Origin: Lysobacterales bacterium
GTDB taxonomy: Bacteria > Pseudomonadota > Gammaproteobacteria > Xanthomonadales > Rhodanobacteraceae
NCBI GenBank assembly: GCA_017305135.1
Contig: JAFKNA010000005.1
Span: forward strand, 62,001-126,000
DNA length: 64,000 nt
Direction: 5' to 3'
Shown here: in pieces, positions 33,198 through 41,603 of the stretch
How positions within the stretch are numbered: position 1 is the stretch's first letter
Layout: every line of letters begins with the position of its first letter
Made by a program: the position numbers and the translations under genes
Notes under the pieces: model-generated
Databases searched by the model: none
What the model saw: only the letters and a program-made list of their open reading frames with translations
What the model was told of the DNA's origin: nothing

Positions 33198-34697
33198 GAC
33201 CCCATGCATCAGCCGGTTGATGAGCGGGGCGATGACCAGCAGCAGCACGCCGGCGCCGATCAGCACCCAGAAGCCGAAGGTGTAGCCACCGAGGGCGGAG
33301 TCCACCGTCATGCCTTCCTCGCCGCTGACGTGGCTGGCGAACAGGCCCGCCAGGTTGTTGCCGATCGCGGTGGAAAGGAACCAGCCGCCCATGCCGAAGC
33401 CGACCAGGCGCACCGGCGCCAGCTTGGTCACCATCGAAAGGCCGATCGGGGACAGGCAGAGCTCGCCCACCGACTGGATCACGTAGACCATGAACAGGGT
33501 CCAGAACGGGATCTTGCCGGCGTCGTCGACGAGGCTCGACAGCGCGAACATCAGCAGCAGGAAGGCGAGGCCGTTGAAGACGATGCCGAGGCCGAACTTG
33601 CGCGGGATCGACGGGTTGGCGCGACCGAGCTTGACCCAGATCCAGGCGATCACCGGGGCCAGCGTGATGATGGCCAGCGAGTTGACCGACTGGAACCAGC
33701 CGACCGGGAAGATCCAGCCGCCGAAGTCGCGGTTGACGATGTTCTGGGCGAGGAAGTTGAACGAGCTGCCCGCCTGCTCGAAGAACATCCAGAACAGCAC
33801 GTTGAAGGCGAAGATGATCAGCATCGCGATCGCCTTGTCGCGCGGGATCCGGCCCTCCTGGAAGCCCTCGCGCAGGATCAGCACGCACAGCGCGATGAAC
33901 AGCGCCAGCAGCAGCCAGCCAAGCCAGGTGGCATCGATCGCCAGCAGGAAATAGATCACCGGGATCGCCACCAGCACGCCGACGATGACGTAGGCGAGGC
34001 GCTGCATGCCTTCCGCGCCCGGCGGCGGCAGGCCGACATCGTGGAGCTGCCTGCGGCCGATCCAGAACCAGACCAGGCTGACCAGCATGCCGATGCCCGA
34101 CGCGATGAACACCGCCTTGTAGGCGGGCATGTTCGGCGAGCCGCCGAAGAAGTGCTCGGCCAGCCAGCCGGTCAGGATCGGCGCGATCAGCGCGCCGGCA
34201 TTGATGCCCATGTAGAAGAGCGTGAAGCCCGAATCCCGCCGCCCGTCGCCGGGCGCGTAGAGATGCCCGACCATGGTCGAGATGTTCGGCTTGAACAGGC
34301 CGTTGCCGGCGACGATGGTGGCGAGACCGATGGTCAGCATCTGCTCGCTCGGGATCACGATCAGGAACAGGCCCGCCGCCATCACCACCGCGCCGAGCAG
34401 GATCGAGCGCTGGTAACCGAGCACGCGATCGGCGACGTAGCCGCCGAACAGCGCCGCCGCGTACACCAGCGCGAGGTAGGCGCCGTAGAGCTTGCTGGCG
34501 GGCGCCTCGCCGGCGGCGTCGCCGGCGTAGAATTGCGCGACGATGTAGAGCGCCAGCGCCCAGCGCATGCCGTAGAAGGCGAAGCGCTCCCAGAACTCGG
34601 TCATGAAGAGCATCCACAGCGGCCGCGGGTGGCCGAGGAGCTCGGGGAACTGGGGTGCAGGTGTGCCCTTGGCGGGCGGGTTGGCCGGTCCGCTCAT
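33192..34697 (-). CDS. Proton-dependent oligopeptide transporter (POT/PTR family)
   Basis: 501 residues with many hydrophobic segments (about 12-14). The E-x-x-E-R proton-coupling motif appears as EFWERFAFYGMRWAL near the N-terminus. VAGNGLFKPNISTMVGHLYA and FTLFYMGINAGALIAPILTG are the PTR signatures. YVIQSVGELCLSPIGLSMVT is the conserved helix 10 region. It brings di- and tripeptides into the cell with protons. ATG 34697 fits the conserved start (PPLGH-type region follows). The neighbouring genes break down tyrosine and tryptophan, so peptide uptake feeding amino-acid catabolism is plausible. A G-rich tract lies about 100-130 bases upstream. Confidence 0.93.
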   Translation of the reverse strand: MSGPANPPAKGTPAPQFPELLGHPRPLWMLFMTEFWERFAFYGMRWALALYIVAQFYAGDAAGEAPASKLYGAYLALVYAAALFGGYVADRVLGYQRSILLGAVVMAAGLFLIVIPSEQMLTIGLATIVAGNGLFKPNISTMVGHLYAPGDGRRDSGFTLFYMGINAGALIAPILTGWLAEHFFGGSPNMPAYKAVFIASGIGMLVSLVWFWIGRRQLHDVGLPPPGAEGMQRLAYVIVGVLVAIPVIYFLLAIDATWLGWLLLALFIALCVLILREGFQEGRIPRDKAIAMLIIFAFNVLFWMFFEQAGSSFNFLAQNIVNRDFGGWIFPVGWFQSVNSLAIITLAPVIAWIWVKLGRANPSIPRKFGLGIVFNGLAFLLLMFALSSLVDDAGKIPFWTLFMVYVIQSVGELCLSPIGLSMVTKLAPVRLVGFGMGGWFLSTAIGNNLAGLFASHVSGEEGMTVDSALGGYTFGFWVLIGAGVLLLVIAPLINRLMHGVK

Positions 34698-35014
34698 GCG
34701 GTTTTCTCCCCCGGAAGTCGTTGTTCGAATGACACGCCGCACGCGGCAGCGCGATGCGACGGTGTAGCCGGTGTTCGGCGGCGAGTCAACTGGAGCGGGG
34801 CTGGGGTTGGGATTGGGGTGGGGGTGGGTAGCAGACCGTAAGCTGGGATGTAGCGAAGCGGAGTCCCGGCATTCGACCCGCGAGCTGGGATTGCACTGCG
34901 TTTCATCCCGGCCCAGGTGCTCAGATACTCGTCGTCCCGGCGCACGCCGGGACCCAGCGTCTTCGGGATCGAACCGACAAGGGATGCACGAGCGGCAGCC
35001 CCGAGCCCTGGCCC
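34698..35014. other. Non-coding 317 bp upstream of POT gene, with G-rich tract and hairpin
   Basis: Both neighbours are on the minus strand, so this is the POT promoter region and the kynA 3' end. It holds the G-rich run at 34797-34828, a perfect hairpin GTCCCGGCG-CA-CGCCGGGAC (34934-34953), and a GATGTAGCGAAGCGGAGTCC stretch (34848-34867) of a type often repeated in xanthomonads. No clear -35/-10 pair is visible. Confidence 0.55.
34797..34828 (+). other. G-rich tract with quadruplex potential
   Basis: Six runs of three to five G lie within 32 bases on the plus strand: GGGG-CT-GGGG-TT-GGG-ATT-GGGG-T-GGGGG-T-GGG. Loops are one to three bases, which favours a stable G-quadruplex. It lies about 100 bases upstream of the POT start codon. 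Confidence 0.65.
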
Positions 35015-35860
35015 CTATCCCCTCACCACCGTGCGCACTTCCAGCAACTCGGGGAAGAACGTCAGCTCCAGCGCCTTGCGCAGGAAGCCGACGCCCGACG
35101 AGCCGCCGGTGCCGGCGCGGTAGCCGATGATGCGCTCGACCGCCTTCATGTGGCGGAAGCGCCAGAGCTGGAAGTTCTCCTCGATGTCGACCAGCATCTC
35201 GCACAGGTGATACTCGGGCCAGAAGGATTCGGGCGCCTCGTAGATGCGCTGAAACACCGGCAGCAGGCGCTCGTCGCGACGCCAGCCCTGGCGCACGTCG
35301 CGTTCGAGGATGTCCACCGGCACGGCGTGGCCGCGGCGCGCCAGCCAGCGCACCACCACGTCGTAGAGGCCGGGCGCGTCCAGCACCTCGCGCAGGCGCG
35401 CCTGCACCGGCGGGTCATGCGCGAACACCTCCAGCATGTCGGCGTTCTTGTTGCCGAGCAGGAACTCCACCGTGCGGTACTGCGCCGACTGGAAGCCCGA
35501 GGAGGGCCCGAGGCGGTCGCGGAAGGCGAGGTACTCGTGCGGGGTCATCGTCTCCAGCACCGCCCACTGGTTGAAGAGCTGCTCCTGCACGCGCTTGAAG
35601 CGGGTCAGCATCTTCAGCGCCGGATCGACGCGGTCGCCGTCGATCGCCGCCATCGCGCCGGCGAGCTCGTGGATCGAAAGCTTCAGCCACAGCTCGGCCA
35701 CCTGATGCTGCACGATGAACAGCAGCTCGTCGTGGTAGGAGGGGTCGGACAAGAGCCCCTGCGCCGACAGCAGCGCGTCCAGGCGCAGGTAGCTGGCGTA
35801 GGTCATGCGGCCTTCCAGGTCACGCTGGATGCCGGCCTCGAGTTCGCGCTGGTTCTGCAT
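35015..35860 (-). CDS. kynA: Tryptophan 2,3-dioxygenase
   Basis: 281 residues from ATG 35860 ([20 protein letters not shown]). [16 protein letters not shown], then [20 protein letters not shown] contains the substrate-contacting His. [20 protein letters not shown] supplies the proximal haem His and the [13 protein letters not shown] loop. All are conserved. The haem enzyme opens tryptophan to N-formylkynurenine. No other kynurenine-pathway gene is in view. It is divergent from the 2-oxo-acid dehydrogenase operon with about 170 bases between. Confidence 0.96.
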   Translation of the reverse strand: MQNQRELEAGIQRDLEGRMTYASYLRLDALLSAQGLLSDPSYHDELLFIVQHQVAELWLKLSIHELAGAMAAIDGDRVDPALKMLTRFKRVQEQLFNQWAVLETMTPHEYLAFRDRLGPSSGFQSAQYRTVEFLLGNKNADMLEVFAHDPPVQARLREVLDAPGLYDVVVRWLARRGHAVPVDILERDVRQGWRRDERLLPVFQRIYEAPESFWPEYHLCEMLVDIEENFQLWRFRHMKAVERIIGYRAGTGGSSGVGFLRKALELTFFPELLEVRTVVRG

Positions 35861-35949
35861 GGCGATGGCTCGTCGTGGAAACCGGTCCATGGTAAGGCAA
35901 GGCATCGGCCCCCGCAGCGGCCCGCGTCAAGACGGGGATGTCGGTTGCA

Positions 35950-35958
35950 TGGGATAAT
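35950..35958 (+). promoter_or_regulatory. Extended -10 element before the E1-alpha gene
   Basis: TGGGATAAT reads as TG-n-GATAAT, an extended -10 about 73 bases upstream of the chosen GTG start at 36031. No matching -35 at standard spacing is clear, as is common with extended -10 promoters. If it is the true promoter, the upstream ATG at 35938 cannot be the start codon. Confidence 0.45.
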
Positions 35959-36030
35959 CCGGAAGTTAGCGCGCCCGTTCCCGCCTTCGCGGAGCCCGGC
36001 GCCCCGCCTTTGCGACACCCGGAGGAAGTC

Positions 36031-37116
36031 GTGGCCATCGCCGCCAAGTTCGAAATCGAATACCTGCAGTACCTCGACGCCGAGGGCAAGCCGGTCCGCG
36101 AGGACCTGCCCGAGTTCACCAGGGACCTCGACTACATGGTCGAGCTCTACAAGCTGATGTTCTCCACGCGCGTGTTCGACGCCAAGTCCATCGCCCTGCA
36201 GCGCACCGGCAAGCTCGGCACCTATGCGTCCTGCCTCGGCCACGAGGCCGCGCACGTCGGCATCGGCAGCTCGATGCGGCCCGAAGACGTGTTCGCACCG
36301 AGCTACCGCGAATACGGCGCGCAGCTCTACCGCGGCGTGCGCCCGCGCGACGTCTACATGTACTGGGGCGGCGACGAGCGCGGCAACGACTATCCGAACG
36401 AGCCGGCCCGGCACGACTTCGCCTGGGCGGTGCCGATCGGGACGCAATGCCTGCACGCAGCGGGCGCGGCGCTCGCCTTCAGGATCCGCGGCGAGAAGCG
36501 CGTGGCGGTGTGCAGCATCGGCGATGGTGGCTCGTCCAAGGGCGACTTCATGGGCGCGATCAACATGGCCGGCGCGCGCAACCTGCCGCTGGTCGCCGCC
36601 ATCGTCAACAACCAGTGGGCGATCTCGGTGCCGAGGAAGTACCAGACCGGCGCCAAGACCCTGGCGCAGAAGGGCCTGGCCGCCGGCCTCCACTGCATCC
36701 AGGTCGACGGCAACGACATCATCGCCGTGAAGAAGGCCATGGGCGATGCCATCGAGCGCGCCCGCAACGGCGAAGGCGGCAGCGTGGTGGAACTGGTCAC
36801 CTATCGCCTGGGCGACCACACCACGGCCGACGACGCGCGCCGCTACCGCGGCAAGGAAGAGGTCGAGGATGCCTGGACCAAGGATCCGATGAAGCGCTTC
36901 CGCACCTGGCTCGAAGCCCAGGGCGCCTGGAACCAGGAGAAGGAAGACGCCTGGCACCACGAGTGCGACGAGTGGATGGACAATGAGGTCAATACGTATC
37001 TCGAAACCGGCGCGCAGCCGATCGAGGCGATGTTCGACTACACCTTTGCCGAGGTCCCGGCGGATCTCGAAAAGCAGCGCGAGTACGCGCTTTCGCTCGA
37101 GCAGGGCGGTCATTGA
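36031..37116 (+). CDS. 2-oxo-acid dehydrogenase E1 subunit alpha (pyruvate or branched-chain type)
   Basis: 361 residues from GTG 36031, which has GGAGGAAGTC immediately before it; ATG 35938 is in frame but lies before the candidate promoter. The thiamine diphosphate motif is GDGGSSKGDFMGAINMAG through VNNQWAISVP (about residues 164-200). LPSYREYGAQL-type and RLGDHTTADDARRYR stretches match the E1-alpha family. It decarboxylates the 2-oxo acid and passes the acyl group to E2. E1-beta and E2 follow on the same strand. The sequence resembles both the two-subunit pyruvate enzyme and branched-chain enzymes, so I do not fix the substrate. Confidence 0.9.
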   Translation: MAIAAKFEIEYLQYLDAEGKPVREDLPEFTRDLDYMVELYKLMFSTRVFDAKSIALQRTGKLGTYASCLGHEAAHVGIGSSMRPEDVFAPSYREYGAQLYRGVRPRDVYMYWGGDERGNDYPNEPARHDFAWAVPIGTQCLHAAGAALAFRIRGEKRVAVCSIGDGGSSKGDFMGAINMAGARNLPLVAAIVNNQWAISVPRKYQTGAKTLAQKGLAAGLHCIQVDGNDIIAVKKAMGDAIERARNGEGGSVVELVTYRLGDHTTADDARRYRGKEEVEDAWTKDPMKRFRTWLEAQGAWNQEKEDAWHHECDEWMDNEVNTYLETGAQPIEAMFDYTFAEVPADLEKQREYALSLEQGGH

Positions 37117-37197
37117 CCGCCGCCGGGTCGCGCACAGGGTGCGCTCCTACAGATCCCGGTGCGCACGGGGTGCGCGCCCACACGGAATTCTCAACAC
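37117..37197. repeat. GTAGGAGC-type repeat between E1-alpha and E1-beta
   Basis: GGGTCGCGCACAGGGTGCGC followed by TCCTACA (37125-37151) and a second arm, GTGCGCACGGGGTGCGCGCC, fill most of the 81-base gap inside the operon. Such hairpins inside operons can stabilise the upstream mRNA. Confidence 0.65.
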
Positions 37198-38178
37198 ATG
37201 GCACAGATCACCCTCATTGAAGCAGTGACCCAGGCGCTGGCCTGGGAAATGGCCCACGACGATTCGGTCGTGGTGCTGGGCGAGGACGTCGGCGTCAACG
37301 GCGGCGTGTTCCGCGCCACGCAGGGCCTTTGCGAGAAGTTCGGCGAGCTGCGCGTGCTCGACACGCCGCTCGACGAGCTCACCATCGCCGGCGTCACCGT
37401 CGGCCTCGCCGCGCAGGGCATGAAGCCGATCGCCGAGGCGCAGTTCGAAGGCTTCATCTATCCGATGATGGAGCACATCGTCTGCCACGCCGCGCGCATG
37501 AGGAACCGCACCCGCGGCCGCCTTACCTGCCCGGCGGTGTTCCGCGCGCCGTGGGGCGGCGGCATCCATGCGCCCGAGCACCACTCGGAAGCCAACGAGC
37601 ACCTCTTCACCAACGTGCCGGGCCTGCGCGTGGTGCTGCCCTCCTCGCCGGCACGCGCCTACGGCCTGCTGCTGGCGGCGATCCGCGATCCGGACCCGGT
37701 GGTCTTCTTCGAGCCCAAGCGCATCTACCGCCAGTACAAGGAAGAGGTACCCGACGACGGCGAGGCACTGCCGCTGGACGTCTGCTTCGTGCTCCGCGAC
37801 GGCAGCGACGTGACCCTCGTCACCTGGGGCGCGCAGGTCAAGGAATGCCTGGAAGCCGCCGACCAGCTCGCCGCCGAGGGCGTCAGCGCCGAGGTCATCG
37901 ACGTCGCCACGCTAACCCCGCTCGACTTCGACACCATCGCCGAATCGGTGACCAAGACCGGCCGCTGCGTGATCGTGCACGAGGCGCCGAAAACCGCAGG
38001 GTTCGGCGCCGAGATCGCCGCGCGCGTCGCCGAGGAATGCCTCTACAGCCTGCTCGCCCCGGTCGAGCGCGTCACCGGCTACGACATCCACACCCCGCTC
38101 TACCGCCTGGAGACCAAGCAGCTGCCGAACACGGCGCGCGTGGTGTCGGCGGTCAAGCGCGCGATGGCGGCGAGCTGA
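37198..38178 (+). CDS. 2-oxo-acid dehydrogenase E1 subunit beta
   Basis: 326 residues. ITLIEAVTQALAWEMAHDDS, VVVLGEDVGVNGGVFRATQG, FEGFIYPMMEHIVCHAARMR and APWGGGIHAPEHHSEANEHL are the transketolase-like E1-beta signatures. The C-terminal domain starts near GSDVTLVTWGAQVKECLEAA. It pairs with E1-alpha to form the alpha2beta2 decarboxylase. ATG 37198 is chosen from the conserved start. It is separated from E1-alpha and from E2 by repeat-containing gaps of 81 and 144 bases, but all three read in the same direction. Confidence 0.93.
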   Translation: MAQITLIEAVTQALAWEMAHDDSVVVLGEDVGVNGGVFRATQGLCEKFGELRVLDTPLDELTIAGVTVGLAAQGMKPIAEAQFEGFIYPMMEHIVCHAARMRNRTRGRLTCPAVFRAPWGGGIHAPEHHSEANEHLFTNVPGLRVVLPSSPARAYGLLLAAIRDPDPVVFFEPKRIYRQYKEEVPDDGEALPLDVCFVLRDGSDVTLVTWGAQVKECLEAADQLAAEGVSAEVIDVATLTPLDFDTIAESVTKTGRCVIVHEAPKTAGFGAEIAARVAEECLYSLLAPVERVTGYDIHTPLYRLETKQLPNTARVVSAVKRAMAAS

Positions 38179-38184
38179 GTCGCC

Positions 38185-38316
38185 CGGGATTCGGGATTGG
38201 GGATTCGGGATTGGTGAAGAGCCCGGATCCTCGACCCGAAACCGCGCCGCCACGATCCGGCGCCCGCCCGCAGCAGCTGAAGAACGAATCCCCAATCCCA
38301 AATCCCTAATCCCGGA
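38185..38316. repeat. Inverted GGGATT tract pair between E1-beta and E2
   Basis: GGGATTCGGGATTGGGGATT at 38186 and AATCCCCAATCCCAAATCCC at 38287 are near-complements flanking about 70 bases, so the transcript could form a long stem. The tracts belong to the same GGGAATCGGGAATC family seen at 17661 and 32938. Confidence 0.75.
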
Positions 38317-38322
38317 CCCGTC

Positions 38323-39708
38323 ATGGCTGAAAACAGAACGTTCCACCTCCCCGACCTCGGTGAAGGCCTGCCCGACGCGACCATCGTCGAGTGGCTGGTC
38401 AAGGAAGGCGACAGCGTGAAGCTGGACGCCCCGCTGGTGTCCATGGAAACGGCAAAGGCGGTCGTGGAAGTGCCCTCGCCGTTCACCGGCAAGCTCGTCA
38501 GGCAGCACGGCGGCGCGGGCGATGTGATCAACACCGGCGCGGCGCTGGCCGAGTTCGAGCTCGATCCCAAGGGCAAGCAGCGCGCCGACAACGCCGCCGG
38601 GCACGGCCATGCGCCGGCCAAGGGCGCGGGCGCGCCGGTGCCGGATGCGCCGGGCAAGGTGATCGCTTCGGACGAGGGCGGCGAGATCGCCAAGCCGAAC
38701 CCGAAGGAAGATCGCGAGGACGAGGGTACCGTCGTCGGCGCGATGGTCAGCGGCAACACCGTGCACGTCGAGCAGGCCGCGAGCGTCGGCGGCGTCAAGG
38801 CAGTGCCGGCGGTGCGCGCGATGGCCCGCAAGCTCAAGGTGGACCTCGCCCGCGTTGCTCCGAGCGGCGCCGGTGGTGTCGTGACCATGCAGGACGTCAA
38901 GAACGCGGCGGCCGCGGGCACCGCGCAAGTTGGTTCCCCGACGCAGCAGGCGCAGGCCGCCCAGCCCCCGGCTCCCAGCCCCCAGCCCTCGGCGCCGCAG
39001 GCGCCCCAGCGCAGCACCGTCTCCGCCGCCGGCAAGCCGATGCGCACCACGCCGCCAAGCGTTGCCGCCAGCGGCCAGCCCGAGCAGCTCAAGGGCGTGC
39101 GCCGCAATATGGCCCGCGTCATGGCCGATGCGCGCGATCGCGTGGTGCAGACCACCATCGTCGATGATGCGGACCTGCACGCCTGGCTCGGCAAGCAGGA
39201 CATCACCGGCCGCCTGGTGCGCGCCATCGTCGCCGCCTGCAAGGCCGAGCCTTCGCTCAATGCCTGGTTCGACGACCAGAACCTGACCCTCACGCGCCAT
39301 CCGCATGTCGACCTCGGCATCGCTGTCGACACCCCGGACGGGCTCTTCGTGCCGGCCCTGCGCAATGCGCACCTGCTCGATGGCCGCGGCCTGCGCGAGG
39401 GCATCAACCGCCTGCGCACGCAGGTGGAGGACCGTTCGATCCCGGCCTCGGAGCTTTCCGGCTACACCATCAGCCTGTCCAACTTCGGCGTCTTCGCCGG
39501 CCGCTACGGCACGGTCGTGGTGGTGCCGCCCTGCGTCGCCATCATCGGCGCCGGCAAGCTCAGCCACGACGTGGTCGCGGTGATGGGCGGCATCGAGGTG
39601 CACCGGCGCCTGCCGATCTCGCTCACCTTCGACCACCGCGCCTGCACCGGCGGCGAAGCGGCACGCTTCCTGAAGGCGCTGCTGGACGACCTCGCCTTGC
39701 CGCAGTAG
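38323..39708 (+). CDS. 2-oxo-acid dehydrogenase E2, dihydrolipoamide acyltransferase
   Basis: 461 residues. Domains in order: one lipoyl domain (residues 4-80, with the lipoylated Lys in METAKAVVEV), a linker rich in Ala, Pro and Gly, a peripheral subunit-binding domain (VPAVRAMARKLKVDLARVAP, then GAGGVVTMQDV, near 165-200), a second Pro-rich linker, and the catalytic domain. The active-site His is in LTFDHRACTGGEAARFL. Where most E2 enzymes have Asp-Gly (DHRxxDG), this one has Thr-Gly. It takes the acyl group from E1 and gives it to CoA. No E3 gene is in view. Confidence 0.93.
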   Translation: MAENRTFHLPDLGEGLPDATIVEWLVKEGDSVKLDAPLVSMETAKAVVEVPSPFTGKLVRQHGGAGDVINTGAALAEFELDPKGKQRADNAAGHGHAPAKGAGAPVPDAPGKVIASDEGGEIAKPNPKEDREDEGTVVGAMVSGNTVHVEQAASVGGVKAVPAVRAMARKLKVDLARVAPSGAGGVVTMQDVKNAAAAGTAQVGSPTQQAQAAQPPAPSPQPSAPQAPQRSTVSAAGKPMRTTPPSVAASGQPEQLKGVRRNMARVMADARDRVVQTTIVDDADLHAWLGKQDITGRLVRAIVAACKAEPSLNAWFDDQNLTLTRHPHVDLGIAVDTPDGLFVPALRNAHLLDGRGLREGINRLRTQVEDRSIPASELSGYTISLSNFGVFAGRYGTVVVVPPCVAIIGAGKLSHDVVAVMGGIEVHRRLPISLTFDHRACTGGEAARFLKALLDDLALPQ

Positions 39709-39899
39709 GCATGCGGCAAGCGGGACCGCGGCTCTGTCGCCCCTGCCCGTCCGCGGCAGGGAGCGCCGGAACCGGGATACGTCTTCCCGATCACTGTCTT
39801 CAGGCAGGCGGCTGCTCGATCCGGCCTTTCGCCTGGTTCATTCCGCCTGGCAACCCGGTGCGCCGTCTCGCGATCACGCAGCGGCGCGCCGCCCCGGGT

Positions 39900-40385
39900 C
39901 TACGGCGCCCTGCCAGCCTGCGGAACATGCTCGTCGATGGTTTCGCCTCCGTCCGGAACCGGCGGAAAGATCGGCGATGCGCAGCCCGGATCCTCCTCGA
40001 CAAGTTGCACGCTCAAGGGGTTCGGACTGAGGTCTTTGGTTGCCCCCGTGCCGGCATCGACCCCTACACCGATGAGTCCCCCGACGAGCACGTTTCCCGC
40101 CATCCCCGCGGCCCCTGCGCCGGAAACCTGGCTGAGCACCATGGTGTTCACGGGGTGGTAGCCCAATTTGCAGATGTGGACCGCGAACGGATATTTCCGC
40201 CGGAGCTTGAGCGCGCAGGGCGTTTCGCAGCGTTCCCCGTTCGAGAGCGAGACAACGGCACCACTCGGCACCGAGTCCACCGTCCAGGCCTGATGACGCC
40301 CCCGTGTAATGGTCGCGCAACCGCTCGCGACCGCCACCAGCGCGGCCATTATCCCCATCCATACCACCCGCGTGGAGCGCTTCAT
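39900..40385 (-). CDS. Lipoprotein with PEGA-like domain, function unknown
   Basis: 161 residues from ATG 40385. The N-terminus MKRSTRVVWMGIMAALVAVA leads to a lipobox-like VASGC, so the protein is probably lipidated. The section WTVDSVPSGAVVSLSNGERC, then ETPCALKLRRKYPFAVHICK resembles a PEGA-type surface domain. A Gly-rich stretch (AGAAGMAGNVLVGGLIGVGV) could be membrane-associated. Length and make-up fit small outer-membrane lipoproteins. It converges on the E2 gene; the 39709-39899 gap shows nothing else. Confidence 0.7.
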   Translation of the reverse strand: MKRSTRVVWMGIMAALVAVASGCATITRGRHQAWTVDSVPSGAVVSLSNGERCETPCALKLRRKYPFAVHICKLGYHPVNTMVLSQVSGAGAAGMAGNVLVGGLIGVGVDAGTGATKDLSPNPLSVQLVEEDPGCASPIFPPVPDGGETIDEHVPQAGRAP

Positions 40386-40565
40386 GTGTTCCCCCTGATC
40401 TCGCAAACCCGCCACCCGTGATTCGGGTGCTCCCGCCTTCAACCTTACAAGATCGGGACCACGCCGATCCAGTCCGCCTGAGCGAGAGCGCAGCACCGAT
40501 GCGCTTTCAAGGGGCCGGCCATGCACGATCGGGACCTGGCGCAGCCGGCCTCCATGCCCTGCGGG

Positions 40566-41528
40566 TCAGCCCTCGTCGCTGTCGTCTGGAACCTTGGCCG
40601 CCGGCCCGCCTTCCACCGGCTCGGCCGCGCTGGCTTCGCTCTTGCGAGCCTCGGTGCGGGGCGCTTCGCCGACTTCGTGCAGCTTGAGCGGAGAGGTCAG
40701 AAGTGGCTCCGGATCGACGCGCTGGGCCATCCAACGCAGGCCGAGGTGCAGGTGCGGACCGGTGGCGCGGCCGGTGGCGCCGACCTTGCCGAGTTCCTGG
40801 CCGCGCTCGACCTCGTCGCCGGTCTTGACGGCCAGCGAATCGAGGTGGAAGTTCATGCTGACCAGTCCACCGCCATGGTCGACGTAGACGCTGTTGCCGG
40901 TGAGGAAGTGGTCGGCCGCGAGCAGGACCGTGCCGTCGGCGACGGCGCGCACCGGGCGGCCCTCGGCGACCGGATAGTCGCGGCCGGTGTGCTGGCTCTT
41001 GGCCTTGCCGTTGAAGGTGCGCCGGCTGCCGAAATCGTTCTCGTTGCGCGGCAGGTCGCGCGCAGGGTCGGCCAGCGGCAATGAAAAGCGCGGCTCGCCG
41101 GGTTCGCCCTTGAACAACGCCAGCACCTCGGTCCGCTCCCTCTTCGCCCGCTCGGCATCTTCCGGTGAAAGGGTGACGAAACGGTCGTCGGCGAGTTCCA
41201 TCTCGACCTCCGGCCAATCGACGGCGGAGACCTCGGCCCAGCCGGTGTGGCTGCGCCCGTCCTGGTCCTCCAGCAGGATCTCGTGGCGGCCCGGTTTGGC
41301 GCCGATATCGACCGGGTAATAGCAGACCGCATCCACCGCCGCCCAGCGCTTGCCGTACATGCCGCAGGTGCGCGCGGCGAATCCCGACCAGCGCCCGACC
41401 TCGCCCTGGTCGAGCTGCACGGTGCGCGACTGTGCCCCCGGTGCTGCCGATTCCTCCGCCGGGGCGGCGCCCAGCAGGCCGCAGCCGGCAATCCCGGCAA
41501 GTACGACGACCACGCGCATGTTCACCAT
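40566..41528 (-). CDS. M23 family metallopeptidase, lipoprotein
   Basis: 320 residues from ATG 41528, preceded by GGAGGCTTTC; ATGs at 41561, 41540 and 41519 are in frame but have poorer ribosome sites. The lipobox is LAGIAGC. The LytM catalytic domain has HTGRD (His and Asp zinc ligands) and GPHLHLGLRW (the HxH ligand pair), so it looks active. The N-terminal half (residues 40-140) is not recognised. M23 enzymes cut peptidoglycan cross-links in the periplasm. The last ~40 residues are acidic and low-complexity. Confidence 0.9.
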   Translation of the reverse strand: MVNMRVVVVLAGIAGCGLLGAAPAEESAAPGAQSRTVQLDQGEVGRWSGFAARTCGMYGKRWAAVDAVCYYPVDIGAKPGRHEILLEDQDGRSHTGWAEVSAVDWPEVEMELADDRFVTLSPEDAERAKRERTEVLALFKGEPGEPRFSLPLADPARDLPRNENDFGSRRTFNGKAKSQHTGRDYPVAEGRPVRAVADGTVLLAADHFLTGNSVYVDHGGGLVSMNFHLDSLAVKTGDEVERGQELGKVGATGRATGPHLHLGLRWMAQRVDPEPLLTSPLKLHEVGEAPRTEARKSEASAAEPVEGGPAAKVPDDSDEG

Positions 41529-41603
41529 GAAAGCCTCCATCCCTGCGCCGCGGCGCGGCACTCGGCGAAAACCTTGCCGGGCCGGAACGGAATGGAGCTT
41601 GAA

